In this document: piece after piece, positions 1-33,569 of the stretch | How the letters are laid out: each line of letters opens with the position of its first letter | Position numbering within the stretch: position 1 is the stretch's first letter | NCBI RefSeq assembly: GCF_003255815.1 | Contig: NC_037682.1 | Coordinates: 9,030,418 to 9,094,417 of the forward strand | DNA: 64,000 bases | From: Theropithecus gelada | Taxonomy: Eukaryota; Chordata; Mammalia; Primates; Cercopithecidae | Direction of reading: 5' to 3' | The notes under the pieces: model-generated | What the model saw: the letters and a program-made list of their open reading frames with translations, nothing else | The model's database searches: none | Told to the model about the DNA's origin: nothing | Made by a program: the position numbers and the translations under genes

Positions 1-361
1 GAGGATAGTGGTGTGACTGAGGCTATAGAGTTTGAGGTGTTGAGGTGAGTGGGGAGAAAGGGGTTTTAGTCCCTTGGGCGGGAGTACTGGGACTGCTGAG
101 GGGCCCTGAGGGGATGTGGCTTGGTTTGAGGTGACTGGGGTCAGGGTCTTGGAGTGAACTAGGAATGGAAGTATGGCGGCCTGGGTGTGGGGTAATAAGG
201 AAGTCAGAGTCCTGGTATGGAGCTTTTTGGGGTCTTGATATTGGGGTTATCTAACATAGAGAAATAGGACATCCTGGAGTTGGAGTATGGGCATACAGGA
301 ACCTGAGGTCATGGTGTGACTAGGGTGTTAAGGTCTGCCCTGGGGATTTGACATAAGGTGA

Positions 362-9753
<9,392 letters not shown>

Positions 9754-10005
9754 CACCGCCCTCGGCCCAGACCTCGGTGATCACTGAGGGGTTTCTGCGA
9801 GCTCGGCCTCACTTCTGCCCCGACTTGGGGCTCGGACCCAGGGACGTTGGGGCCCGCAGACCCTCCCTGCGCCTTGAGACCCGCGGCGCCCCTACCGGCC
9901 CCACCCGGTTGGCGGGCGGTTGTAAGGTCCCCGGCGGGCGCTGTCTGCCTTCCTCCCAGAGGGTGTTTCCTAGAAACTGATAAATCAGATCGTGCCTCTT
10001 TATCC
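9754..10005 (+). other. LTBP3: LTBP3 3' UTR
   Basis: Short 3' untranslated region after the TGA at 9751-9753. The likely cleavage signal is a GATAAA variant at 9979-9984, followed by a GT/T-rich stretch. The end coordinate is approximate. A canonical AATAAA on the same strand occurs only at 10199-10204, inside the SCYL1 3' UTR. Confidence 0.6.
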
Positions 10006-10114
10006 TTGGCTTTCGAAGCAAATTGATGTTCACGTCTGACGTGGGCGCGGGCTGCACAGCGCGGCACCAGACCCCAGTCACCTCCCGCGGGCTAGACTGG
10101 GCCCGGCACAGGGG

Positions 10115-10253
10115 GGTGTGAAATAGAATTTATTGTGGCTCTGATTATGTACACGTGAGATGGCCTGGCCGGGTCGGCCGGGCTCACATGGTTTGTACAA
10201 TAAATACATCTGTGGGGCGGGCTCTCCGCGGCCGGGAAGCGCCACCGCACGGT
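10115..10253 (-). other. SCYL1: SCYL1 3' UTR with poly(A) signal
   Basis: Short 3' UTR downstream of the SCYL1 stop codon at 10254-10256 on the - strand. AATAAA lies on the - strand at 10129-10134. The gap to the end of the oppositely transcribed LTBP3 is only about 100-150 bases, so the two genes are tail to tail. Confidence 0.75.
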
Positions 10254-23651
<13,398 letters not shown>

Positions 23652-23890
23652 CGTACCCACCGCCGCCGCGGGCTCGGGAGCCTTAGCTCCGGGTCCTCCG
23701 GCCGCCCGAGCCGGGGCGGGGCGGAGAGGGGGCGGGGCCTGCGGCGGATGGGGGCGGGGCGCGGGGGCGGGGTGGGGCAGAACCTGAGTTGGGGCGGGAA
23801 GGGGCGGGGCCAAGTGAGGAGCGGGAGAGGGGAGGGGACGGGACCTAGGGAAGGGCGGGGAGAGGCCGGGGCTAGTCCGGGGCGGCAGGC

Positions 23891-24604
23891 GGTACAAAGA
23901 TCAGTACTCCGCCGCCGGGTAAGTCACTTAGAACCCTCCAAGCCTGTGAACCCTTAGGGGCGGGATAATAGAGCCTGCCTTCTAGCGTATTGTAAGAATG
24001 AGAGCTTTAGAAGGGACAGACGGATGGGGAAAACGAGGCAAAAAGGGGGAGAGGTAGGGAGACTGACACGCATGAGAGGGCACAGTGAGGAGTGAGTCAG
24101 AGACCCAGAGAGGGAGACTGGCCCCACGCCAGACACTCTCTCCCACCAGCAAGTGGGTGCCTCCAAGCTGCGGGGAGGAGTCGGTACTGATGAAGTGACC
24201 AGGAGAGAAGCACGAGGAGACGCCCCAGAGAAAGAGCATGGTGAGAGGCAGAGAGTGAATCCAAGGTTCCAAGGAGGTCCAGAACCCCGGGGCAGGGGCG
24301 GGCACCCAGGAAATGGAGGAAGGAGAGACTGAGGAGGGAAGAAGAAGTGACCCCAGGGAAGGAGGGGTGGAGAAGGAGCAGCTTGGCAAGTCCGGAAGAG
24401 GTCAAAGGCCTGGGAGGGGCCCCTGGTCTCCAGGGCTCAGCTGTCTGGCTCTCAGGCAAACAGCTTGCATCTCTCAGTGCCTGTGCGGACAGCCATGGAG
24501 TGGTGTTAGCTCAATCAGCACATCACACTGGTGGGGATCCAGCCCCTGAGCTGTGTAGGAGGGGCTGGACAGGCGGTGGTTCCTCTGCAGGTAGGGTCTC
24601 AGGA
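23891..24604. other. Intergenic sequence upstream of SCYL1
   Basis: About 700 bases between the SCYL1 CpG island and the first LTR. It is purine-rich on the + strand. I recognise no gene and no clear repeat in it. Confidence 0.7.
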
Positions 24605-24610
24605 CCCAGG

Positions 24611-25602
24611 TGTGGGCGGCAAGCCACCCAGGTGCCGAGGCAAGACATCGAGGGCGCGAGCTGTTCCGGTATAATAAAATATACAAAATAATAGTTATAC
24701 TAGATATAGATAATAGATATGATTATATATGAATATCATTAATCATTAGTCTATAGCAATTACTCTTTAATATTATAATAATCCTTGCTCCACAATCATA
24801 ACCTAGGAAAAACCAGGCCATACAGAGATAGGAGCTGAGGGGACATAGTGAGAAGTGACCAGAAGACAGGAGTGCGAGCCTTCTGCTATGCCCGGGCAGG
24901 GCCACCAGAGGGCTCCTTGGTCTAGTGGTAATGCCAGCATCTGGCGTTACCAAGTGGACCGCGTTACCAAGTGGGCTGTGGTCTAGTGGTAGCGTCAGTG
25001 TCAAGGAAAAGCACCCGCTACTTAGCAGACCGGGAAAGGGAGACTCCCTTTCCCGGGAGGAGTTCAGAAAAGACTCTACTCCTCCACCTCTTGTGGATAA
25101 CGCCCACAGTTATCCAGAGGCCTAACCATCTCCATGTGATGCTGTGTTTCAGTGGTCACACTACTAGTCTGCCTTCATGTTCCATCCTGTACACCTGGCT
25201 CTGCCTTTTAGATAACAGTAGCAAATTAGTGAAAGGACTAAAAGTCTCTGATATGCAGAAATAATGGCGTAAGCTGTCTCTCTCTTTCTCTCCTCTCTTT
25301 CTCTCTGCCTCAGCTGCCAAACAGGGAAGGGCCCGCTCTCCAGTAGACATGTGACTCATGTGACCTTACCTATCATTGAGATGGCTCTCACTCCTTACCC
25401 TGCCCCTTTGTCTTGTATCCAATAAATATCAGCGCAGCCAGGCATTTGGGGCCACTACCGGTCTCCACGTCTTGGTGGTAGTGGTTGCCCAGGCCCAGCT
25501 GTCTTTTCTTTTATCTCTTTGTCTTGTGTCTTTATTTCTACAATCTCTCATCTCTGCACACGGGGAGAAAATCCCACCGACCCTGTGGGGCTGGACCCTA
25601 CA
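24611..25602 (+). mobile_element. Solo endogenous retrovirus LTR (class II, HERV-K-like), copy A
   Basis: A 992-base LTR beginning TGTGGGCGG and ending CCCTACA, flanked by a perfect 6-bp duplication CCCAGG (24605-24610 and 25603-25608). It aligns by eye with the 5' LTR of the provirus at 27241-29524. Shared blocks are the CTTGGTCTAGTGG region, CAGCTGTCTTTTCTTTTATC, and the TTGTCTTGTATCCAATAAAT region, which holds the AATAAA poly(A) signal. No internal viral sequence follows, so this is a recombined solo LTR. Exact subfamily not determined. Confidence 0.88.
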
Positions 25603-25828
25603 CCCAGGCTTGGGGACAGTCCCTCAACCACATCCTATGGAGCACTGGTGAGATTCTGGGACCAGTTATGAAAAGTCTGGTTGGGATGCCTTTGGGAGAT
25701 AACTCAAGGGCAGTGATGCCACAGAGATGGTGCTGGGGTTGAATCACGATTCAGCCCCTCATTGGATGTGAGAGCTCACACAGTTCCCTTTCGAAGCATT
25801 AGATCCCCCATCTATAAACTGGGTTGAG

Positions 25829-25930
25829 GGCTGGGCATGGTGGTTCCTGCTTGTAATCTCAGTACTTTGGGAGGCTGAGGCAGGCGGATCCCCTGATATC
25901 AGGAGTTCCAGGTCAGCCTGACCAACATGT
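25829..25930 (+). repeat. Alu left-arm fragment
   Basis: First 100 bases of a sense Alu, cut by the antisense LTR that begins at 25932. The remainder is not found on the far side. Confidence 0.88.
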
Positions 25931-25931
25931 T

Positions 25932-27236
25932 TGAAGGGGGCCTGCCCCTCCACACCTGTGGGTATTTCTCATCAGGTGGAGACGAGAAACTGAGAAAAGA
26001 AATAAGACACAGAGACAAAGTACAGAGAAAGAACAGTGGGCCCAGGGGACCAGCACACTCAGTGTGCGAGGACCTGCACTGGCGCTGGTCTCTGAGTTCC
26101 CTCAGTATTTATTGATTACTATTTTCACTATCTCTGCAAGGGGAGTGCGGCAGGAGAATAGGGTGATGGTGGGGAGGAGGTCAGCAGGGAAACATGTGAG
26201 TAAAGAAATCTGCATCATAAATAAGTTCAAGGGAAGGTACTGTGCCAGGATGTGCACAAAGGCTAGATTTATGTTTCTCTTTACCCAAACATCTCAGTGT
26301 AGCAAAGAGTAACAGAGCAGTATCACCGCTAGCATATCTCACCTCCAGCCATAGGGCAGTTTTATCCTATCTCAGAATAGAATGAATGGTCGGCTTTGCA
26401 CCGAGACATTCCATTCCCAGGGACATGCCGGAAACAGAGGCTGTCCTCTTATCTCAACCACAAAGGGGCCTTCCTCTTTTACTAATTCTCCTCAGCATAG
26501 ACCCTTTATGGGTGTTGGGCTGGGGTACGGTAAGGTCTTTCCCTTCCCACGAGGCCATATCTCAGGCTGTCTCAGTAGTGGGGACAATACCCAGGCTTTC
26601 TTGGGCAGAGGTCCCTGCGGCTTTCCACAGTGCCTCATGTCCCTGGTTAATAGAGAATGGAGAATGGCGATGACTCTACCAAGCATACTGCCTGCAAACA
26701 TATTGCTAACAAGGCACATCCTGCACAGCCCTAAATCCCTTAAAGCTTAATTCAATACAGTGCATGTTTCTGTGAGCACAGGGTTGGAACTAAAGTTACA
26801 GGTTAACAGCATCTCAAAGCAGAACAATTTTTCTTAGTACAGATCAAAATGGAGTTTCTTTCTTTCTTTTTTTTTTTTTTGAGACAGAGTCTCACTCTGT
26901 TGCCCAGGCTGGAGTGCAGTGGCGCGATCTCCGCTAGCTGAAGGCTCCGCCTCTTGGGTTCAGGCCATTCTCCTGTCTCAGCCTCCAGAGTAGCTGGGAC
27001 TACAGGCGCCCGCCACCATGCCTGTCTAATTTGTTTTGTATTTCAGTAGAGATGGGGTTTCAGCGCGTTAGCCAGGATGGTCTCCATCTCCTGACCTCAT
27101 GATCCGCCCACCTCAGCCTCCCAAAGTGCTGGGATTACAGGCGTGAGCCACTGCGCCCGGCCAAAATGGAATTTCTTATGTCTTCCTTTTCTACATAGAC
27201 ACAGTAACAGTCTGATTTCTCTTCCTTTCCCCCACA
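25932..27236 (-). mobile_element. LTR5-like (HERV-K/HML-2-type) LTR, antisense, copy 1
   Basis: Reverse-oriented LTR: reading the - strand it begins TGTGGGGGAAAGG and ends at ACCTGTGGGAGG-type wording near 25932. The + strand block CCTCCACACCTGTGGG and the GAGTTCCCTCAGTATTTATT region are hallmark LTR5-type sequence. It is interrupted by an antisense Alu (26861-27162), leaving about 1 kb of LTR. On its left it abuts a truncated Alu; on its right it lies four bases from the provirus LTR. No clean target duplication, so a deletion or recombination may have joined these pieces. Confidence 0.78.
26861..27162 (-). repeat. Alu inside antisense LTR copy 1
   Basis: Flanked by a near-identical duplication AAAATGG(A)GTTTCTT / AAAATGGAATTTCTT. 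Confidence 0.94.
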
Positions 27237-27591
27237 TATGTGTGGGCGGAGGATTACCTAGGTGCTGAGGCAAGAGACTGAAGGCACAAACTGTTTCAGT
27301 ATAAAAAAGAAAATAGAATAAGAATAGTCATAATACAAATTAGATATAGAGATGATCATAGACAATTATCAATCGTTATTATAAGCATTATTAATCATTA
27401 GCTTTTAATATTACTCTTTGTTGAATTACTAATACAACCTAGGAATAAACGGCAGGTATAGGGTCAAGTGCTGAAGGGACATTGTGAGAAGTGACCTATA
27501 AGGCAAGAGGTGAGCCTTCTGTCACACCCGCATAAGGGCCACTTGAGGGCTCTTTGGTCAAGCGGTAACGCCAGTGTCTGTGAAGGCCCCC

Positions 27592-28297
27592 TGAAGGGGT
27601 GGCCTGCCCCTCCACACCTGTGGGTGTTTCTCGTTAGGTGGAACGAGAGACTTGAGAAAAGAAATGAGACACAGAGACAAAGTATAGAGAAAGTGGGCCC
27701 AGGGGACCGGTGCTCAGCTTACAGAGGACCCACGCAGGCACCGGTCTCTGAGTTCCCTTAGTATTTATTGATAATTATCTTTACCATCTTAAAGATAAGG
27801 GAGTGGCAGGACAATAGGATCATTGTAGGGAGGAAATCGGCAGTAAGACATATGAACAAAAACCTCTGTGACATGAATAAGTTTGAAGGAAAATGCTGTG
27901 CCTTGAGATGCATATGCAAACATCTCCATAAACCTTTTAGCAGCATTGTTTCAGCCTATCACATGTGGAGAAACCTTGGACAATACCTAGCTTTCCTAGG
28001 CAGAGGTCCCTGCGACCTTTGGCCGTGTAGGTGTCCCTGGGTAGTTGAAATTAAGAGAATGGTGATGACTTTTAACCAGCAAGCTGCCTTCAGGCACTTG
28101 TTTAACAAAGACACACCCTGCACAGCCCAAAATCCATTAAACCTTGAGTCACCGCAGCGCATGTCTCTTGCAAGGACAAGGTTGGGGGTAGGGTCACAGA
28201 TTAACAGCATCTCAAACACAGAACAAAATGGAGTCTCTTATGTCTACTTCTTTCTATATAGACACAGTAACAGGCTGATCTCTTTCTTTTCCCCACA
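27592..28297 (-). mobile_element. Solo LTR5-like LTR inserted antisense in the provirus LTR, copy 2
   Basis: A 706-base antisense LTR flanked by a perfect 5-bp duplication CCCCC (27587-27591 and 28298-28302). It shares its ends and several internal blocks with copy 1 but is shorter, through internal loss in the region that in copy 1 holds the 26,320-26,560 sequence. It landed in the provirus 5' LTR, so it is younger than the provirus. Confidence 0.82.
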
Positions 28298-28550
28298 CCC
28301 CCGTTACTTAGCAGACAGCGAAAGGGAGTCTCCTTTCCTTGGAGGAGTCAGGGAACACTCTGCTCCACCAGCTTCTGGTGGAAGGCTGGATATTATCCAG
28401 GCCTGCCCGCAGTCATCCGGAGGCCTAAACCCCTCCCTGTGGTGCTGTGCTTCAGTGGTCACGATCCTTGTCCACTTTCATGCTCCTCCCATACTCCTGG
28501 TTCCTCTTTGAAGCTCGTAGTAGATAGCGGTAGAAGGAATAGTGAAAGTC

Positions 28551-28856
28551 TTTTTTTTTTTTTTTTTTGAGACGGAGTCTTGCTCTGTCCCCCAGGCTGG
28601 AGCATAGTGGCCGGATCTCAGCTCACTGCAAGCTCCGCCTCCCGGGTTTACGCCATTCTCCTGCCTCAGCCTCCTGAGTAGCTGGGACTACAGGCGCCCG
28701 CCACCTCGCCCAACTAGTTTTTTGTATTTTTTTTTTTTAGTAGAGACGGGGTTTCACCGTGTTAGCCAGGATGGTCTCGATCTCCTGACCTCGTGATCCG
28801 CCCGTCTCGGCCTCCCAAAGTGCTGGGATTACAGGCTTCAGCCACCGCGCCCGGCC
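28551..28856 (-). repeat. Alu in provirus 5' LTR
   Basis: Antisense AluY-type; GAAAGTC occurs before it, between the two Alus and after the second. Confidence 0.95.
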
Positions 28857-28866
28857 ATGAAAGTCT

Positions 28867-29162
28867 TTTTTTTTTTTTTTGAGACGGAGTCTCGCTCTGC
28901 CGCCCAGGCTGGAGTGCAGTGGCCGGATCTCAGCTCACTGCAAGCTCTGCCTCCCGGGTTCACGCCATTCTCCTGCCTCAGCCTCCCGAGTAGCTGAGAC
29001 TACAGGCGCCCGCCACCTCGCCCGGCTAGTTTTTTGTATTTTTTAGTAGAGACGGGGTTTCACCGTGTTCGCCAGGATGGTCTTGATCTCCTGACCTCGT
29101 GATCCACCCGTCTCGGCCTCCCAAAGTGCTGGGATTACAGGCTTGAGCCACCGCGCCCGGCC
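28867..29162 (-). repeat. Alu in provirus 5' LTR
   Basis: Second antisense AluY-type, ten bases beyond the first, inserted at or beside the same target. Confidence 0.95.
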
Positions 29163-29676
29163 GAAAGTCTTAAAGTCTTTGATCTTTCTTACGAGTGCAG
29201 AGAAGAAAACACTGACGAATGCTGCCTTCTCTCTCTGCTTCGGCTACCCAAAAGGAGAGGGCCCGCTATCACGTGACTTGCTTCCCTTTGACAGTCACTT
29301 ACAAGATTCACCCTCCTTACCCTGCCCCCTTGTCTTGTATGCAATAAATACCAGTGAGTCCAGCCATTCGGGGTCACTACCGGTCTCCGCATCTTGATGG
29401 TAGTGGTCCCCTGGGCCCAGCTGTTTTCTCTTTATCTCTTTGTCTTGTGTCTTTATTTATTACAATCTCTCATCTCCACACATGGGGAGAACACCTGCTA
29501 AGCCCCATAAGGCTGGACCCTACATCTGGCGCTCCAACGTGGGTTTCTCCCTTGCTCTGTGAAGTTGCGCTTTGAGCCGGGGACCCAGCGGAGGACTTTG
29601 GACCACAGATTCCTGAGGATTGCAGTCAGTGAGCTTGGTGGTAAGCTTGGGCACTCAAGAGTATCCCGGGGACACC

Positions 29677-29823
29677 ATGGGACAAGCCAGTACTAAGTAC
29701 TCGGCTTACTTAAACTTTATAAAAATCCTCCTGTATTATCTCAATACAGGGCTGTTCCTGTTCAGCCCTGCTGTGGAGCTCTCAACCTTCCGCCTCTTCG
29801 GCCCCGATCCCTCTGAAGCCTAG
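29677..29823 (+). pseudogene. Retroviral gag N-terminal fragment
   Basis: A 48-codon reading frame starts MGQASTKYSAYLNFIKILL, with the Met-Gly myristoylation-type start of betaretroviral Gag, and ends at TAG 29821-29823. Nothing beyond the matrix N terminus is preserved; a tandem repeat follows. Identification is by position after the primer site and by the start motif. Confidence 0.6.
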
Positions 29824-30045
29824 TTTTTCATTTTTCACGCCTGTTTCTCTTTTGGAAACTCAGGCTCCCTTGAAGCCTGGTTCTCTTTAGACAAATCAGG
29901 CTCCCTTGAAGCCTGGGTGTCTCAGAAAATCAGCCTCCCTTGAAGCCTGGGTCTCTCTCCATAAATCAGGCTCTCTTGAAGCCTGGGTCTCTTTCGACAA
30001 ATCTGGCTCCCTTGAAGAAGCCTCAGGCTCCCTTGAAGCCTGGTC
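29808..30045 (+). repeat. Minisatellite of about 36 bp, five to six copies, inside the gag remnant
   Basis: Degenerate tandem units each ending CAGGCTCCCTTGAAGCCTGG or a close variant. The spacers differ (TTCTCTTTAGACAAAT, TCTCTCTCCATAAAT, TCTCTTTCGACAAAT). The array replaces most of gag. Confidence 0.88.
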
Positions 30046-30524
30046 CGCAGTTACCGTGGCAGCCTGGACTTCAGGCCCATGAAAGATCTGCTTAGCAGGC
30101 AATCTTGTCTCATCCTGGTTTACAGGTTCTCAACTCTTTCTCCATTCAAAATTCCAACCTTTTTTCTGCTTCTGATCCGGTGGCTACTACGATTGCCACC
30201 ACTACCCTTGCCGCTCACAAGCAACAAGTTACATACGTTCCTCAAAATGACACTCCTCTTATGAGAGCTATAACACAGGCAAGAGAATATGGGGATCCTG
30301 AAGCCTGGCAATTTCCTATAATTTTATAACCTCCAATACCTGCCATCCCTGCGACACAAAATCAGCCACAGCCCACTGATCTTGCTCAGCAGACCGCTGA
30401 TCTCGCGGCACCTTCACGCTTCGTGTTAATATCTTGTTTTTCTAAAGTACAACAAGCAGTTGCAACAGCCGGTTAGTTATAGCTCCAGAAAAAAATCCAG
30501 ACTTCTCCTTATCACTATTTAGGA

Positions 30525-31092
30525 ATGCAGCTAGAAGACAAGGTTATTAAGCCCCCAAAAATCATTGTTCCCCTCACCCGATTACAAGTCCAACAGGTTT
30601 TTGCAACCTACATTCCTTGGCAAGTACATTTGGCAGGTTTCCCAGGTATAATAGATAATCATTATCCCAATGTAGAACTATTACAGTTCATTAAATCCAC
30701 TTCTTGGATTTTACCTAACATTACTAGAAACACCCCATTAGCTGAAGCTGTCACTGTTTTTATTGATGCTTCCTGTAATGGCCACGTAGCATATACAGGA
30801 CCCGTGTTTTCAACACAGGAGCTATTTTAGCACAACAGCTGAGCTGATTGCTGTCATGGCTGTTCTTGAAGATTTCCCTGAACCAGTTAACATTGTTTCT
30901 GATTCTGCGTATGTAGTAAGTGTTGCTCACAACATTGAAACTGCCTTAATCAAATTTCTGCCTGATGATAACCTACTTTTTCTTTTCCAAGGGTCTCAGT
31001 CTGTACTCAGAGCAAAGTCTTCTCCTTTCTACATTACTCGCATTCGGGCTCACATACCCCTCCCCGGATCCCTCTTGGCAGCAAATGCCTGA
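30525..31092 (+). pseudogene. Retroviral pol remnant: end of RT and RNase H
   Basis: Two reading frames (30525-30830 and 30856-31092) cover the RT connection and RNase H region. VFIDAS holds the first RNase H aspartate and IVSDSAY the later catalytic aspartate. A frameshift near 30830 and stops after 31092 break the protein. Most of RT upstream is absent. Confidence 0.8.
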
Positions 31093-31179
31093 GCTGATAC
31101 GTTAGTTGCTCCCGTTTTTACAGATGCAGAAAATTTTTATGTTTTAACTCATGTCAGTGCTGCGGGACTCAGGAAAAAG

Positions 31180-31704
31180 TTCCCCCTTACATAGAAACAA
31201 ACTAAAACCATTGTACATCACTGTCCTACTTGTCAAGTGTTAATGTTACAGCCGCTTCCATCCGGAATTAATCCTCGAGGCCTTTCCCCCAACGCACACT
31301 GACAAATGGATGTAACCCACTTTCCAGCTTTTGGGAGACTTTCTTTTGTACATGTAACAGTGGACACCTTTTCCCACTTCATCTGGGCTACGTGCCAAAC
31401 AGGAGAAAGTACTGCTCATGTTAAACGACACATGCTTTCCTATTTCTCAGTTATGGACTGCCCCATTAAGCTTAAAACTGATAATGGTCCCGGCTATACT
31501 ATCATTGCCTTTAAAAAGTTCACTCAAACATGGGGCATTAATCACACTACTGGAATTCCCTGTAATTCTCAAGGACAAGCACTGGTGGAACAAGCTAATA
31601 AATCTCTCAAAGACCAGCTTCGCAAACAAGATAACAAAAAGAAAGGGGATGTCAGTACTCCCCGTGCACAGTTAAATTTAGCTCTGTTCAGATTAAATTT
31701 TTAA
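31180..31704 (+). pseudogene. Retroviral pol remnant: integrase
   Basis: HHCPTCQ at about 31215-31235 is the CxxC half of the zinc-binding domain. The core reads MDVTHF (Asp codon at 31309), then KTDNGPGY (Asp codon at 31480), then VEQANKS (Glu codon at 31588). The Asp-Glu interval is 35 residues, the DD35E layout. The frame ends at 31704, so the C-terminal domain is lost or frameshifted. No function expected. Confidence 0.85.
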
Positions 31705-31893
31705 AATCTGGCTAAAAACTAACTTTTCACAGCAGCAGAACAACACTTTACTGGTAATAAATTTGACCCACAAAAAGGCAAGAGAGTATGGCGGAAGGAT
31801 ATAACAACTAATAAATGGGAATTAGGCACTGTAATAACATGGGGTGGGGGTTTTGCTTGTGTCTTCCCAGGAAAGGACCAACAAGCTGTTTGG

Positions 31894-31894
<1 letters not shown>

Positions 31895-31924
<30 letters not shown>

Positions 31925-32310
31925 NNNNNNNNNNNNNNNNNNNNNNNNNNNNNNNNNNNNNNNNNNNNNNNNNNNNNNNNNNNNNNNNNNNNNNNNNNNN
32001 NNNNNNNNNNNNNNNNNNNNNNNNGTTTTGAGACGGAGTCTCGCTCTGTCACCCAGGCTGGAGTGCAGTGGCCGGATCTCAGCTCACTGCAAGCTCCGCC
32101 TCCCGGGTTCACGCCATTCTCCTGCCTCAGCCTCCCGAGTAGCTGGGACTACAGGCGCCCGCCGCCACGCCCGGCTAAGTTTTTGTATTTTTAGTAGAGA
32201 CGGGGTTTCACCGTGTCAGCCAGGATGGTCTCGATCTCCTGACCTCGTGATCCGCCCGTCTCGGCCTCCCAAAGTGCTGGGATTACAGGCTTGAGCCACC
32301 GCGCCCGGCC
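31895..32310 (-). repeat. Alu in provirus, containing the assembly gap
   Basis: Perfect 12-bp target duplication AAGCTGTTTGGC at 31883-31894 and 32311-32322. The 100 N lie in its poly-T side. Confidence 0.93.
31925..32024. other. Assembly gap (100 N)
   Basis: Exactly 100 undetermined bases within the poly-T of an antisense Alu. A run of 100 N usually marks a gap of unknown size. A single further N is at 36616. Confidence 0.99.
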
Positions 32311-32349
32311 AAGCTGTTTGGCTTCCCTCCAGTCAGTTGAAATTGTACC

Positions 32350-32892
32350 ATGACTCCAGCCTTGAAGAACCGTCAGAAACAAAAGGCGAACAACCGCCAG
32401 AAATCGAAGTGCAAGGCTCGTCGCCTGACTAATAAAATTTGTAATCTTAACTTCGCATCACAGGGTCGCCCCACAACTCCCGATACAAAAAATTCCACCC
32501 TACTGACGTGGGGTCAGATAAAAGTAATTTCCAAAGAGGTTGAGAGACACCTACAGGACAAAGTGATTCCAAAAACTACAGATAATATTATCTTGGCTGC
32601 CTTTATGGTAGTTACTGCAGTGGTAAGTATACCTGGGGCTGTAGCAACTCAAAATTATACCTACTGGGCATATGTCCCGTTTCCCCCTCTTATTCGATAT
32701 GTTTCATGGGTGGATTCCTCAGTGGAGGTTTATACTAATGACAGTGCATTCATGCTGATCCCTAATGATGACAGATTTCCAGCTCAACCAGATGAAGAAG
32801 GAATGCCTTTTAACGTGTCCATTGGATATAGATTTCCACCATTGTGCATAGGAATTGCACCTGGCTGTTTGGCATGCTCTAATCAAAATTGA
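32350..32892 (+). pseudogene. Retroviral env remnant, surface-subunit N-terminal part
   Basis: A 180-codon frame opening with a basic segment, followed by a hydrophobic stretch and a conserved YTYWAYVPFPPLIRYVSW block characteristic of HERV-K-type Env. It ends at a TGA at 32890-32892. Downstream env pieces persist at 33580-33771 (with PEHPELWRL) but are interrupted by two Alus and stops, so the gene is dead. Confidence 0.82.
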
Positions 32893-33262
32893 ATGTGGAC
32901 TGCAGGCCTCTAGTAATGATTCTTATCAGGTGCATAAGTTTTCAGCAGTAATTCTTTTCAGGTCCTGACCGTTAAAATAAATTCATTGAGGAACAGAGAA
33001 TTCTTGTCTCAATAAAACACAATGAAACACAAGAATTGCCACACTGTTTAAAAGACACTATAAAGGGAGCTTTAATAATTCAAAATATTCTATGGAGTGA
33101 TTGCAATGCTCCAAAAGCAGCAGTGCTACAGAGTCCCACCACAGGTATTGCCATTGACTGGGCCCCAAAAGAGTATTGACAAGATTGCTCTGGCCAAAAT
33201 ACCCAATGTTCAGAGTTTATTGATTATGAAGAAGGTTGGCACTCCTATAAAAAGAAGGAATG

Positions 33263-33569
33263 GGCCGGGCGCGGTGGCTCAAGCCTGTAATCCCGGCACT
33301 TTGGGAGGCCGAGACGGGTGGATCACGAGGTCAGAAGATCGAGACCATCCTGGCGAACACGGTGAAACCCCGTCTCTACTAAAAAATACAAAAAACTAGC
33401 CGGGCGAGATGGCGGGCGCCTGTAGTCCCAGTTACTTGGGAGGCTGAGGCAGGAGAATGGCGTAAACCCGGGAGGCGGAGCTTGCAGTGAGCTGAGATCC
33501 GGCCACTGCACTCCAGCCCGGGCGACAGAGCGAGACTCCGTCTCAAAAAAAAAAAAAAAAAAAAAAAAA
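33263..33569 (+). repeat. Alu in env remnant
   Basis: Full-length sense AluY-type with a duplication of AAGAAGGAATG. Confidence 0.95.

Larger units (their letters stand above)
27241..29524 (+). repeat. 5' LTR of the provirus (copy B), interrupted
   Basis: Starts TGTGGGCGGAGG and ends GGCTGGACCCTACA, directly before the primer binding site. After removing an antisense LTR (27592-28297) and two Alus (28551-28856, 28867-29162) it is close to 1 kb, the size of solo copy A. Poly(A) signal AATAAA lies near 29342. Confidence 0.85.

Noticed and set aside
24910..24990. tRNA-like wording (CTTGGTCTAGTGGTAATGCC) in the solo LTR
   Set aside because: Resembles a tRNA D-arm/A-box, but no matching T-arm or acceptor stem follows, and the same segment recurs in the provirus LTR. 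It is LTR sequence, not a tRNA gene.
31815..32294. 159-codon frame spanning the N run
   Set aside because: Contains unknown residues from the gap and is Alu-derived.
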